A DNA stretch of 64,000 bases. Origin: Roseiflexus sp. RS-1. GTDB lineage: Bacteria > Chloroflexota > Chloroflexia > Chloroflexales > Roseiflexaceae. The translations under genes were made by a program, and so were the position numbers. The stretch lies in assembly GCF_000016665.1 (NCBI RefSeq), contig NC_009523.1:2418001-2482000 (forward strand), in the 5' to 3' direction. Positions 48,110 through 57,255 of the stretch are shown one piece after another. Numbering within the stretch: the first letter of the stretch is position 1; each line of letters opens with the position of its first letter. The notes under the pieces are model-generated. The model was not told where the DNA came from. It ran no database searches and saw only the letters and a list, made by a program, of their open reading frames with translations.

Positions 48110-49078
48110 CTAGATGCCGAAGATTGCGCGGGTGATCGCAAGATAGAGTGGTAACCCAAGCGTCAGGTTGAATGGAAAAGTGATCACCAGCGAAGCAGTC
48201 AAATAATACCCTGGATTGGCTTGCGGCAACGCGATGCGCACTGCCGCTGGCGCAGCGATGTAGGATGCACTGGCAGCCAGCACCCCCAGCACCATGCTGC
48301 CGCCGGGTGACAGGCCCGCAAGACTGCCGAGCCAGATGCCGAGTATGCCATGCAGAACAGGCATAACAATACCGAAGCCGATCAGAAACTTCCCGGCTCT
48401 GGCAACATCGCGGAACTGGCGGGCAGCAACCATGCCCATTTCGAGCAGGAAGAAGGTCAATGCGCCCTTGAATGGGTCCACGAACAGCGGCGCCACCTGG
48501 GCGACTCCTTCTTTGCCCGCGGCTGCACCGATCACCAGACCGCCAAACAGGAGCAGAATGCTCCTGCCAGCCAACACCTCGTGCAATACGCTGCGCCACG
48601 AGCCAACCTGACCGAGACGCAGACGTGCAATGACCAGCGCGACAATGATGCCGGGAATTTCCATGACGGCGACCAGCGTTGGCGCGAATCCTTCATACGG
48701 CATTCGAACGCTTTCCAGAAACGTCAGGCTGGCGCCAAATGTCACGGCGGACACCGAGCCATAGTGTGCGGCAATCGCGGCGGCATCGGCGACGCCGAAC
48801 CTGCCCAGTGCACGAAGGATGGCATAGCACCAGATAGGAATGCCAACGCCGAGCAGGAGAGCTGCCAGGAGCGGCGCCCACAACTGCGCCAGGGGCGTCA
48901 CCGAAAGTTCCGCGCCGCCCTTCAATCCGATCGCCAGCAACAGATAGATCGATAATGCCGTGTACAATGCATCCGGGAAGTGAAGGTCACTTCGTACCAG
49001 AGTGGCGACGATTCCCAGTACAAATGCGAGTGCCATTGGTGAGAGAAGGTTGAGGCGTATCAGTTCGAAGAAATCCAT
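48110..49078 (-). CDS. SbtA-like sodium-dependent bicarbonate transporter
   Basis: 322 residues and about ten membrane segments. LIRLNLLSPMALAFVLG at the start, AIGLKGGAEL, HYGSVSAVTFGASLTFLE, EIPGIIVALVIAR and the second-repeat ASASYIAAPAAVRIALP match the SbtA family. In cyanobacteria SbtA takes up bicarbonate with Na+. In an autotrophic or mixotrophic phototroph this would feed carbon fixation. The ATG at 49078 was chosen because homology starts at DFFELIRLNL; the frame extends to 49138. No SbtB-like PII gene lies beside it. Confidence 0.87.
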   Translation of the reverse strand: MDFFELIRLNLLSPMALAFVLGIVATLVRSDLHFPDALYTALSIYLLLAIGLKGGAELSVTPLAQLWAPLLAALLLGVGIPIWCYAILRALGRFGVADAAAIAAHYGSVSAVTFGASLTFLESVRMPYEGFAPTLVAVMEIPGIIVALVIARLRLGQVGSWRSVLHEVLAGRSILLLFGGLVIGAAAGKEGVAQVAPLFVDPFKGALTFFLLEMGMVAARQFRDVARAGKFLIGFGIVMPVLHGILGIWLGSLAGLSPGGSMVLGVLAASASYIAAPAAVRIALPQANPGYYLTASLVITFPFNLTLGLPLYLAITRAIFGI

Positions 49079-49191
49079 CAGGGCATCCTCATGTCTACAA
49101 CCTGCATCGCCAGCGCATCCCAGGGTGCATGGCGACAAGGCTACGGCTTTAGTGCCTATTATATCGATAGCGTATACATATCAGTTTTACG

Positions 49192-49908
49192 ATGAATATC
49201 GACAATAGTGCAGCGCTTCATGCGCCGATGGCGTCGGTTTTGGAGATGATCCTCGGCGCTCTGCCGTTGCCGGAAGGTCCGCTCCTCGATGTGGGGTGCG
49301 GCGCCGGGCACAAGACGGCGCTCCTTCGCTCAACGCTCAACGTTGCCGGATCTCTTGTCGGCATTGATTGCGACCGGGAAGCGTTGTCGGCGGCGGCGCG
49401 CGGCGGAATGTGGGCAATCGCAGGTGATGCGCATATGCTGCCGCTACGCACGGCGTGCTGCGGCGCGGCAGTATGCCTGGCGACGCTGGGGATGCTGCAT
49501 GATCAACGCACGGCGCTCCGCGAACTGCGGCGCGTCGTGCGACCCGGAGGATGGCTGGTCGTTGTTACGGCAACCACTGCCTGGACGTTCTGGTCAGTTC
49601 GTCTACGCGATTGGATCCAGGCATTGCTTGCAGAACGTGAGCGCAGAAGAGTGGATCTGCTGCTGACGACCCCCGAACCGGCTGTCGATCTTGCCACGCT
49701 GATCCGGGATGCAGGGTGGCGGGAGGTGCGCGCCGGAGCGTTTGTCATTGAAACGGGTGATGAGATGTCGCGGCGTGTATTGCCGTTGATCTCGCAGAAC
49801 AGTGCGCGACAGCAGTTGACGCCAGCCAGGTTGCGCGAGTATGACGCGCTTGTTGCTGACGCCGATATGGAACTGCTCCCGCTGATGCTGGTTGCGACCG
49901 GATGGTGA
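49192..49908 (+). CDS. Class I SAM-dependent methyltransferase
   Basis: 238 residues with motif I LLDVGCGAGHKTALL (about 31-45), motif II around VGIDCDREAL, and motif III ELRRVVRPGGWLVVVTATT. This is a Methyltransf_11-type fold; substrate unknown. Divergent from the bicarbonate transporter gene. Confidence 0.87.
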   Translation: MNIDNSAALHAPMASVLEMILGALPLPEGPLLDVGCGAGHKTALLRSTLNVAGSLVGIDCDREALSAAARGGMWAIAGDAHMLPLRTACCGAAVCLATLGMLHDQRTALRELRRVVRPGGWLVVVTATTAWTFWSVRLRDWIQALLAERERRRVDLLLTTPEPAVDLATLIRDAGWREVRAGAFVIETGDEMSRRVLPLISQNSARQQLTPARLREYDALVADADMELLPLMLVATGW

Positions 49909-49961
49909 ACGACCGGCGTCGGGTTTTGCGCTTCAGGATCTGTGGATCACGCGCCACACGT

Positions 49962-50210
49962 TTACCGGTTGTGCGCCGGTTTCGATGGATCGCGTTTTTC
50001 TGGCAATGCCGGTAACGCCAGAGGCGCCTGACGCCATGCCTGAATCCCCCAGATCACCAGGGTGGTCGCCGCTGCCTCGTCGAGATTACCGACGAATGGC
50101 AGAGCATCGGGAATCAACTCGAGGAATCCTGCTGTAGGATTGATCAGGTAGACGATACCGAGCGCGATCGCGCCAAATGCAATGAGACGACGCTGCCATG
50201 GACGGTTCAT
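49962..50210 (-). CDS. DUF1232/YkvA-like small membrane protein
   Basis: 82 residues. Two hydrophobic helices; LINPTAGFLELIPDALPFVGNLDEA contains the IPD..P..G.LDEA motif of DUF1232 proteins (core IPDALPFVGNLDEA). Function unknown. Convergent with the methyltransferase, divergent from the transglycosylase gene. Confidence 0.8.
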   Translation of the reverse strand: MNRPWQRRLIAFGAIALGIVYLINPTAGFLELIPDALPFVGNLDEAAATTLVIWGIQAWRQAPLALPALPEKRDPSKPAHNR

Positions 50211-50323
50211 GAAAAACCTCTTCCTGCGTGATCAAAACAGTACGTACTGTCGAAAAGACGTAGAGAAAGCGTTAAAAGTTGCAACCTGACGCATCTCCGC
50301 ATCTGCGTGGTATACTGCCAGCC

Positions 50324-51445
50324 ATGTCTGCACACAGCGACGAATTGCCGACACGCCGGGGAAGATTGCCACTGCCCGCCTTTCTGCCGGACGCCACATT
50401 CGGCACGGTGCGCGCCGCCGATGCTGGCGATGTGCGGGCTGCTGGCGTGCATGCGCTGGTGATGAACACATTCCACCTGATGCAGAAGCCAGGCTCATCG
50501 ACCATTCAGGCGCTGGGTGGTCTTCACGCAATGGCTGGCTGGGACGGTCCGATCATGACCGATTCGGGTGGTTTTCAGGCATACTCGCTGATCCGCCAGA
50601 ATCCGAAGCAGGGTCGGCTCAGTGACCAGGGGATCGTATTCCAGCCGGAAGGTGCAGGGCGCAAATTTCAGTTAACGCCGGAGAAATGCATTCAGTTGCA
50701 ACTGGCATATGGCGCCGATATTGTGGTCTGTCTGGACGATTGCACCCACGTGGATGATACACCGACCGAACAGCGCGCCTCGGTACGGCGAACCATCCGT
50801 TGGGCGGCGCGTTGCAAACAGGAGTTTGAACGTCAACTTGCGATGCGTCGAATGGACGATGAACGTCCGCTGCTGTTTGCGGTCGTCCAGGGCGGAGGCA
50901 TCGCCGAATTACGGCGCGAATGCGCTGAAGCATTGCTCGAGATCGGTTTCGACGGGTATGGCTATGGCGGATGGCCCCTCGACTCGGCGGGTAACCTGCT
51001 GACCGACATGCTGGCGCTCACCCGCGAACTGATCCCGGCGCATCTACCGCTCCACGCGCTTGGCGTCGGTCACCCGGAGTATGTGGCGGCCTGCGCGCGA
51101 ATGGGCTATCAGATGTTCGATAGCGCTCTGCCGACGCGCGATGCGCGGAATGGACGCCTGTACGCCTTTGCTGCCGATCCGCACACGCCTGCGTTTCGCC
51201 TCGTTGATCGCTGGTTTCACTCCATCTACATCCAGGACGATCGGTATATCAAGTCCACCTTGCCGATCTTTCCCGGTTGCGACTGCTACACCTGTACGCA
51301 CTATTCGCTTGGCTATCTGCACCATTTGCACGCAATCGGCGAAACCCTCTTCTATCGCCTGGCGACGATCCATAATCTCCGGTTTATGAGCATCCTTACC
51401 GACCTGTTGCGCGCCGAATGGCAGGGCAAACGCGGGGAACGCTGA
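50324..51445 (+). CDS. tgt: tRNA-guanine transglycosylase
   Basis: 373 residues from the ATG at 50324 (an upstream in-frame start at 50279 lies before a TATACT box). The nucleophile/base region IMTDSGGFQAYSL, VVCLDDCTH, LFAVVQGG, and the zinc site CDCYTCTHYSLGYLHHL are all present. It exchanges guanine at the wobble position of GUN tRNAs for a queuine precursor. The GYGYGGWPL segment replaces the more usual GGLAVGE and the MYCxxxx region varies, so it may be a divergent branch; specificity for preQ1 is inferred. Confidence 0.85.
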   Translation: MSAHSDELPTRRGRLPLPAFLPDATFGTVRAADAGDVRAAGVHALVMNTFHLMQKPGSSTIQALGGLHAMAGWDGPIMTDSGGFQAYSLIRQNPKQGRLSDQGIVFQPEGAGRKFQLTPEKCIQLQLAYGADIVVCLDDCTHVDDTPTEQRASVRRTIRWAARCKQEFERQLAMRRMDDERPLLFAVVQGGGIAELRRECAEALLEIGFDGYGYGGWPLDSAGNLLTDMLALTRELIPAHLPLHALGVGHPEYVAACARMGYQMFDSALPTRDARNGRLYAFAADPHTPAFRLVDRWFHSIYIQDDRYIKSTLPIFPGCDCYTCTHYSLGYLHHLHAIGETLFYRLATIHNLRFMSILTDLLRAEWQGKRGER

Positions 51446-51475
51446 AGGTGGAAACAATGACAGAATCTACGTTGC

Positions 51476-51706
51476 TTATCGTCGCAAGAGCCGAAGAACG
51501 ATACTCCCAACAATCCCTGCAAGCATAGTAATTATTCCGGTCGTAGTTATCGTCTGAGCAATCGTAGCGTGCATGTTGTAGCGCGCAACCAGCTCAGGCG
51601 GCGGATCCTGGTATGGAATGCCAGCAAACACGACGTTGTACACGAAACCGGTAATAATCAGGATGAAACCAATGACGATCAGGATCAGAAGCCAGTATGA
51701 TTTCAT
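51476..51706 (-). CDS. Small two-helix membrane protein
   Basis: 76 residues. Helix 1 about 4-26 (WLLILIVIGFILIITGFVY), a polar loop with IPYQDPPPELVARY, helix 2 about 50-72 and a basic tail RLLRR. No family recognised. Looks like a real small protein because both helices and the charged tail are orderly. Confidence 0.65.
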   Translation of the reverse strand: MKSYWLLILIVIGFILIITGFVYNVVFAGIPYQDPPPELVARYNMHATIAQTITTTGIITMLAGIVGSIVLRLLRR

Positions 51707-52150
51707 TGTGTGATCCCCTTGCTTCTTCTCAAAGGATATGGGGCTGACGTTTACGAAGAAAAATATAAAGTGGATGCATCTTTTTTGTGAATCTTTCCAA
51801 TAATTACAATTTTTTAATAATTAACCATTTACTGACACTTGATAACCTCCTCTTTACCTCTCATTGAATGCTGCTTAAGTTGCACTGGTTATACTTCCTC
51901 CTGAGCCTGAAGTCAAATTTGCACGTGTGAGTGTGCCAGGTCATCCTGGCTTCTCGCGCTGTTCACCGGTGAGTCGCGAATGCGGATGGTATTTGCGTCG
52001 CCGATAGATCGCGCCGCCGTAAAGTCTTTGCCCGGCATTCACGGCATGTTCCCCGGCATCTTCTAACCGAATGACCGGCCGGTTCACCGTGCAATTGTAT
52101 GCGTGGCTCGCGTGGCTGTGGAAACAGACAGCAGTAAGGAGTGGAACGCC
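51707..52150. other. AT-rich intergenic region before the alkaline phosphatase gene
   Basis: About 440 bases without a gene. 51760-51860 is clearly the most A/T-rich stretch in the window, with T and A runs. It presumably holds promoters for the divergent small membrane protein and phosphatase. I could not identify a convincing Pho box. Confidence 0.5.
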
Positions 52151-53725
52151 ATGTTCGGAGGAAAACGCACGCTCGGTCTGATTGGTACAGTTATCCTGCT
52201 GATCGCAACGGTCTCTGCGACAGCGGCAGGTACGGGCATCCCGGAATTGCAGGGTTCGCGGCGCACCGGCAACGTCATCTTCATCCATCCCGACGGCGCT
52301 GGCTTGAACCACTGGAGCGCCGCGCGCATCTACTGGTACGGTCCTGATGCGCTGAGCCCCTGGGACACACTGCCTGAGATGGCGGCCTATCGGGGGCACA
52401 TGGAGGACATTCTGACGGGAACGTCGAATGGCGGCGCGACCACCCACGCCTTTGGCTACAAAGTCGAAGGTCTTGGATCGTTTGGCAAGGATGGCGACGG
52501 TGATGCCGCTCGCAGCATTCGAGCGCTCTCCGGCTATCCCGGCAGTATCATGCGCGAAGCGATCAATAACGGTCACCCGGTGGCGCTGGTAAACGATGGC
52601 GATATTGCCGAGCCTGGCACAGCCGCTTTCGTCTCTGAGGTCGGCAACCGCAACCTCGACAACGAAATTGTCCGCCAGATCCTCGACGGTCGTCCAGGTT
52701 TCGAGGGCGAGCAGCCGCCACACATCATTCTTGCTGGCGGCGAGAGTTTCTTCCTGCCGGTCGGCACGCCGCAGTGTGCGCCGGATGCCATAACGCTCGA
52801 CTGTCATGTCCACCTCGATCCGATCACCGGCGCCGGTCCCAGCCGCACGGATGGTCGCAACCTGCTCAAAGAGTTCGAGGCGAAGGGGTATGTGATCGTG
52901 CGCACCCGCGCCGAGTTCGAGGCGCTGCGTGAGCGCGTGAATAGCGACCGCCGGTATGCGCCGTATGTGCTCGGTCTGTTCGCTGCCGATGATATTTTCA
53001 ACGACGTGCCAGAGGAACGCCTGATCAGCGCGGGTCTGGTCGATCCTTCCATCGATGTCAACGACAAGCGCACCAACCTGATCCTCTTTGGCAGCCGCCC
53101 CGGCACGCTCGGTTATAACCCGCCAACCGCCGCTGAGATGACCGATCTTGCGCTGACGATCATTCAGCGCTGCTCACGGCAGGCAGGAAAGCCGTTCATG
53201 ATGGTTGTCGAAACGGAAAGCGTGGACAACTTCGGTAACAACGACAACGCGATCGGTACGCTTACCGGTCTGAAGCATGCGAATGATGTGATCGAGGTTG
53301 TGCAGCGCTTCCAGCAGCGCAATCGCAACACGCTGATCCTTACCGCAGCGGATAGCGATGCGGGTGGCTTGCAGGTTGGCGCGTGGGATCCGGCCAGGAA
53401 TGTGGCGGACTACAATAACAACCCGACTGGTGTCAGTGCGCAAAATGTGCGTTCACCGCTCGATGGGCGCTACGGGCGCAACTCGCCGCCGTTCCTGAGC
53501 GAGCCTGATGCGTATGGCAGGCGAATGGCATTCGCGGTAAGCTGGGTGGGCACGCCCGACGTATCGGGTGGTATCCTCTCGCGTGCTCAGGGTCTGAACG
53601 CTGCGGAACTGCGGCGCACGTTCCGCGGGCGCTTCGACAACACTGATGTCTACCGTCTGATGTACCTGTCCCTCTTCGGCACGGCGCTGCCGTCGTCGGT
53701 CGGTCAGGAGGCGCCTGACCGGTAG
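52151..53725 (+). CDS. Secreted alkaline phosphatase-like protein
   Basis: 524 residues starting after AAGGAGTGG. An N-terminal signal peptide is clear (KRTLGLIGTVILLIATVSA). Alkaline phosphatase superfamily landmarks: IFIHPDGAGLNHWSA (Asp48, metal), LTGTSNGGATTHAFG (Ser92, nucleophile position), GTAAF (Thr157) and VVETES (Glu354). The usual histidine zinc ligands appear replaced: the D.xxH site reads VDNFGNND, the ADHETGG site reads AADSDAGG and the GxHTG site reads GTPDVSGG. So it is a member of the superfamily with altered metal site 1 and 2; phosphatase activity or metal choice may differ. Likely exported. Confidence 0.85.
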   Translation: MFGGKRTLGLIGTVILLIATVSATAAGTGIPELQGSRRTGNVIFIHPDGAGLNHWSAARIYWYGPDALSPWDTLPEMAAYRGHMEDILTGTSNGGATTHAFGYKVEGLGSFGKDGDGDAARSIRALSGYPGSIMREAINNGHPVALVNDGDIAEPGTAAFVSEVGNRNLDNEIVRQILDGRPGFEGEQPPHIILAGGESFFLPVGTPQCAPDAITLDCHVHLDPITGAGPSRTDGRNLLKEFEAKGYVIVRTRAEFEALRERVNSDRRYAPYVLGLFAADDIFNDVPEERLISAGLVDPSIDVNDKRTNLILFGSRPGTLGYNPPTAAEMTDLALTIIQRCSRQAGKPFMMVVETESVDNFGNNDNAIGTLTGLKHANDVIEVVQRFQQRNRNTLILTAADSDAGGLQVGAWDPARNVADYNNNPTGVSAQNVRSPLDGRYGRNSPPFLSEPDAYGRRMAFAVSWVGTPDVSGGILSRAQGLNAAELRRTFRGRFDNTDVYRLMYLSLFGTALPSSVGQEAPDR

Positions 53726-53746
53726 AAGGCTCATGAAGATTGAGCA

Positions 53747-54084
53747 TTATAGCAGTTCTCATAAAGATTGGTCTTGTTGGGCAGGGTTGCACCCGCCATC
53801 GAAAGCGGACGCCGTGTACGCCATCCCTTCGCGTGTTCCGCGTCTCCGTGTGCATCAGACCGGCTCACGCGGAGGCGCGGAGGCGCGGAGAGCGCGCGCA
53901 GGTCTTGCAAGGTCTGTCAGACGGGGCTGCACCCGTCGCTGGAAACGAGCGCTTCACGTGCCACCTCGAGGCGGCGCCGTGGGGGGCACGGCATGCCGTG
54001 CCCCCACACCCGTCGCTGGAAGTGGGCGCCTCGCGCAACGCGGCAGACCCGGACGAGAGTCAACGTATTTGAGAACTGCTATAA
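53747..54084. repeat. Inverted-repeat-bounded non-coding element (~338 bp)
   Basis: TTATAGCAGTTCTCA at 53747-53761 is exactly inverted at 54070-54084. The interior has a GGCATGCC palindrome near 53980 and a CACGCGGAGGCGCGGAG stretch like other dispersed repeats. It encodes nothing convincing. The left end and its flank (ATGAAGATTGAG) recur at 7382-7410. Confidence 0.7.
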
Positions 54085-54094
54085 ATCCGGTATC

Positions 54095-54131
54095 CCGTAT
54101 AGCCGTGGGGCTGGAGCCCTCGGCTATACGG
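54095..54131. repeat. Large intergenic hairpin
   Basis: CCGTATAGCCG (54095-54105) pairs with CGGCTATACGG (54121-54131), with an inner GGGCT/AGCCC stem. A second hairpin, AGCCCGC/GCGGGCT, follows within 25 bases. Confidence 0.7.
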
Positions 54132-54187
54132 AGCAAAGCCCGCCTGCGCGGGCTGGAGCAGAATAATTGCTCAAAGACCATAAGCTC

Positions 54188-54230
54188 GATGGAGGCAGCT
54201 GCCCTGTCCGCTGCCTCCATCAATGGTTTT
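54188..54230 (+). terminator. Terminator between phosphatase and cinA
   Basis: A 12-bp perfect stem, GATGGAGGCAGC (54188-54199) and GCTGCCTCCATC (54210-54221), then TTTTT at 54226-54231. It would end plus-strand transcription; the convergent cinA stops 27 bases beyond. Confidence 0.7.
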
Positions 54231-54257
54231 TGATGTGAGACTGGAAGTTGTCCCATA

Positions 54258-55076
54258 TCACTGCTCCTCAATCGCATCTATCGAGATGCCGACGGCGCTC
54301 AACGTCTGCCCCAGTTCCTGGATCGCCGCTGCAATCTGTTGTTCTGCGATCTCCCTGGAACGCCCGGTTGTTGAGAGGGTGATCCGGAACGTTACGTCAG
54401 GACCGAAGCGTTGCGCTCTGGACTTGATGTATACGTCGGGATGACGCTCTGCTACTGTGTGAAGCGCAGGCGCCAGGATCGATTCGTCGGTGCAGTTGAC
54501 GATCACCAGGCGCTCGATGAAGACGCGCTCGCCGAACAGGCGTCGAAGCAGCGGTTGCAGTGGTCCTTCAACGATCCCCTTCAGTTCTGCCGGGACGCCG
54601 GGGAGGCAGATGATCGTGGAGGATTCCAGGTCGAGCACTACGCCCAGCGCTGCGCCGATCGGATTGTCGAGCGGATATGCGCCTTCGGGCAGATACGCCA
54701 TTTTCTCGCGTTCAGGGGTGATCGCTGGATCGTGCACTGCGCCCTCACGGGCAAAATGCTCGTATCGCTGTTGCACGATGGCGAGCGCCTGCGGGTGCAG
54801 CAGCAAGGGTCGATTGACGGCGTGCGCAACTGCGGCGACTGTTATATCGTCCCACGTCGGTCCCATGCCGCCAATTGTGACGATCAATCTGACGGAGCGT
54901 TCCAGGCTTGATCGGACCTCGCGGACGATTGCGTCCATTTCATCGCGGACGATCACGGCGCGCTCGACACGTCCCCCAAAAGCGGTGATTCGTTTGCACA
55001 TCCAGTTCGTGTTTGTGTCCAGCACATCGCCCAGCAGCACCTCATTGCCGGTCACAATGATTTCAACTGTGATCAT
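54258..55076 (-). CDS. CinA N-terminal (molybdopterin-binding-like) domain protein
   Basis: 272 residues of the COG1058 type: VEIIVTGNEVLLGDVLDTNT, LIVTIGGMGPTWDDIT and CLPGVPAELKGI are signatures. The C-terminal nicotinamide-nucleotide amidase domain of full CinA is absent, so this is the stand-alone form, for which ADP-ribose pyrophosphatase-type activity is known in some relatives. Confidence 0.88.
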   Translation of the reverse strand: MITVEIIVTGNEVLLGDVLDTNTNWMCKRITAFGGRVERAVIVRDEMDAIVREVRSSLERSVRLIVTIGGMGPTWDDITVAAVAHAVNRPLLLHPQALAIVQQRYEHFAREGAVHDPAITPEREKMAYLPEGAYPLDNPIGAALGVVLDLESSTIICLPGVPAELKGIVEGPLQPLLRRLFGERVFIERLVIVNCTDESILAPALHTVAERHPDVYIKSRAQRFGPDVTFRITLSTTGRSREIAEQQIAAAIQELGQTLSAVGISIDAIEEQ

Positions 55077-55079
55077 ATA

Positions 55080-55274
<195 letters not shown>

Positions 55275-55411
55275 AAGAAGTCACCCTGTTCCCAGGAAAG
55301 ATGATAGAAGCTATGCTCAGAGTCTTGTTGCACCGAATCCAGTTCTGAATTCGTTCATAGTTCGATCATGCTGCGCGTCGCTATGACGGTTCGCAGATGA
55401 GGCGCCGTGCA

Positions 55412-55446
<35 letters not shown>

Positions 55447-55448
55447 GG

Positions 55449-55718
55449 TCAGGTGAGCGGCGGGAGTTTATACAACGACTGTTGCTGGACTGCCCGTTCC
55501 CACAAAACCAGCAATTGCGTTTGATGCTGAGAAGCCCACTCCACAACAAGTCCCAGTGCGCGAGGCGGGAGGTGACCTCCGATGACAACAAGCGTGCGAA
55601 TATCTATCAAGGCTTCGTGTTCACCATACTCTGCATGAAAATGAGGCGGTGGATGATCTTCATAGTATATCTTGATAACAATGCCGAAGAATCGGCTGAT
55701 TTCAGGCATGCTGGACAC
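55449..55718 (-). CDS. DUF4160 protein
   Basis: 89 residues with the family motif IYYEDHPPPHFHAEYGEHEA and IDIRTLVVIGGHLPPRAL. DUF4160 genes are regularly paired with DUF2442 genes and are suspected of forming a toxin-antitoxin-like module; activity unknown. Its start overlaps the DUF2442 gene by 17 bases. Confidence 0.85.
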   Translation of the reverse strand: MSSMPEISRFFGIVIKIYYEDHPPPHFHAEYGEHEALIDIRTLVVIGGHLPPRALGLVVEWASQHQTQLLVLWERAVQQQSLYKLPPLT

Positions 55719-55989
55719 TCAACTCGCGTAGCCTGGGAAAAAGGTCTTCGGGCTTTTGTCCAGTAATTTTGAGATAGATTGCGTCTGGACAGATATCAAT
55801 ATCCTCGCTCCAGGCAATCTCGCCGCTCGATCCGATGCGAACCTTCTGAAATTCCTGGTAATCATTCCAGAGAGCAAAAACACCGTGACCAACGAGATAG
55901 GATAAATCAATGGTTCCTTCGACGCCATCTGAAAACTTTACCCAGATTCGGTAGTTTTCGAGTGGTTTGACTTGTATTGGTCTGGGCAT
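55702..55989 (-). CDS. DUF2442 protein
   Basis: 95 residues: VKPLENYRIWVKFSDGVEG, IDLSYLVGHGVFALW and SEDIDICPDAIYLKITG are typical of DUF2442. It is the upstream partner of the DUF4160 gene and overlaps it. Function unknown. Confidence 0.87.
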   Translation of the reverse strand: MPRPIQVKPLENYRIWVKFSDGVEGTIDLSYLVGHGVFALWNDYQEFQKVRIGSSGEIAWSEDIDICPDAIYLKITGQKPEDLFPRLRELSVQHA

Positions 55990-56107
55990 AGGTCATCTCC
56001 TCGTCGTCGAAACAGGTCATTTTACGATGCCTTATTTTGCATGATGATCGGTTGATCGTGGACTTGCCATCCCGCTTCTCATCATACCACAGAGAGAAAT
56101 CCAGTCA

Positions 56108-56243
56108 AAGCGGAGCACAGCGATGTTGCAGAAGAAAATCGCCGACCGCCTCGGCGAAGCTCTCCGCCTGCGCATCTACGACCTCGACTGCTCTTACCCG
56201 GCGGTCACACCACCACGACGAGCGCCAGATAGCTGACGTTGGT
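56108..56243. repeat. 136-bp direct repeat, copy A
   Basis: 133 of 136 positions match 57256-57391 by eye. The copies lie either side of the Phd/VapC pair. Copy B covers the last codons of glycerate kinase plus its 3' flank. Confidence 0.9.
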
Positions 56244-56300
56244 GTAGAAAGAGCCGACGTGCCGGGTCAGGTTGAGCACGGTGTGGTGTTAGACTGCGCC
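56205..56300 (-). pseudogene. Remnant of a glycerate kinase C-terminus
   Basis: Reading the minus strand to the stop at 56205 gives YTNVSYLALVVVV, almost the same as the HTNVNDLALVVVV end of the intact glycerate kinase at 57353. Upstream residues diverge. It looks like the tail of a second, lost copy. Confidence 0.6.
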
Positions 56301-56579
56301 TTCATTCACCGAGATTGACTGAAAGCTCGCGCCCGTATTTGACCCCGGCTACCTCACAAGCCATTTCAATGATGCGCTCTATCTGGACTCGGCTCAGGTT
56401 AGTGCCAGGCCACCATCCGGCACTCAATTGTACTGAGTATTTGTAGCATAGATCAGGGTGTCCCGGATAAAGATCTTCCGGCCTTCGGGCAAGATAACGG
56501 CGTGTACGCCCGTGTTTGGGCAGGGCAGCAAATCGTTCAAGAAAAGTTCTGTCACGTTGTGACAGTTGTACGACGACTC

Positions 56580-56966
56580 TTACCAGAGCCGATTCACCCC
56601 ATATGTGTCAAAGATGCTATCAGCACTGATAAGGGGCCAGCCTTCGACCAGAATTTGGGCGATCAGCAGGCGATCAAATGGATCACGATGATGAAAGGGC
56701 AGTGTGGCGACCAGCAACGCATGCCGCACCGCGATGTCGAGCAAGATAATGTCGTTCAACAAGAGTTGGTAGGGAATAAACAAGTCGAAGGGCTGGCTCA
56801 AGCGCAGCTTGCCCAGGCTCACTTTGATCGCCATCTCCCACACGCTAGCCATGCTCAGGAATACTTCATTGGTCGGTTCTTCGATGAGCGTTCGTGCGTG
56901 CGAGCTGAGCGCGGGATTGCCCTCCACGAACCAGATGAAGCTATGGGTATCGAGGAGCAGTTTCAC
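56580..56966 (-). CDS. VapC-type PIN-domain toxin
   Basis: 128 residues. PIN acidic residues: LLLDTHSFIWFVEG (first Asp), SVWEMAIKVSLGKL (Glu), HHRDPFDRLLIAQ (Asp pair) and LISADSIFDTYGV. This is the VapC subgroup with the DPFDRLLIAQA signature. A ribonuclease toxin neutralised by the antitoxin whose gene overlaps it by 4 bases. Confidence 0.92.
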   Translation of the reverse strand: MKLLLDTHSFIWFVEGNPALSSHARTLIEEPTNEVFLSMASVWEMAIKVSLGKLRLSQPFDLFIPYQLLLNDIILLDIAVRHALLVATLPFHHRDPFDRLLIAQILVEGWPLISADSIFDTYGVNRLW

Positions 56967-57190
56967 GCCATGTACTCGCCAAAGTCGTCGAGCGGAGCAT
57001 CAAAGTCATCCGCCATGTGGATCAGCCCTTTGGCGCTGCCAAAGCGACGCAGGCGCCTGGCATGTTTGACCGGCACGAGCTGGACGATCTGCTGATCATC
57101 GGTTGTGATCAAGACGACCTCGCCACGGACGGCGGCATCGATCAAGCTCGATAGCCGGGTCGTCGCTTCATCAAGTTTGACCTGGTGCAT
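56963..57190 (-). CDS. Phd/YefM-type antitoxin
   Basis: 75 residues, first gene of the toxin-antitoxin pair. HQVKLDEATTRLSSLIDAAVRG and EVVLITTDDQQIVQLVPV are the Phd DNA-binding N-terminus; the acidic C-terminus (DDFDAPLDDFGEY) should bind the toxin. Usually autorepresses the pair. Confidence 0.9.
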   Translation of the reverse strand: MHQVKLDEATTRLSSLIDAAVRGEVVLITTDDQQIVQLVPVKHARRLRRFGSAKGLIHMADDFDAPLDDFGEYMA

Positions 57191-57255
57191 GCCGCTCTTC
57201 CCCTGGCGCTACATCTGTGCTGTATCTTGTATCGTGAATATAGTATAGCACACGG

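Larger units (their letters stand above)
55990..56579. other. Gene-poor region with duplicated gckA end
   Basis: About 590 bases with no convincing complete gene. It contains a 136-bp copy (56108-56243) of sequence also at 57256-57391. The rest shows nothing recognisable. Confidence 0.6.

Noticed and set aside
51760-51860. Possible Pho box in the A/T-rich stretch before the phosphatase gene
   Set aside because: Some TTAAC/CTGACA-like pieces occur but no properly spaced direct repeats.
56037-56318. 93-codon plus-strand frame in the gap after the DUF2442 gene
   Set aside because: It covers the duplicated kinase tail, and the same peptide text appears at 57185-57400 opposite real genes, so it is antisense to the repeat.
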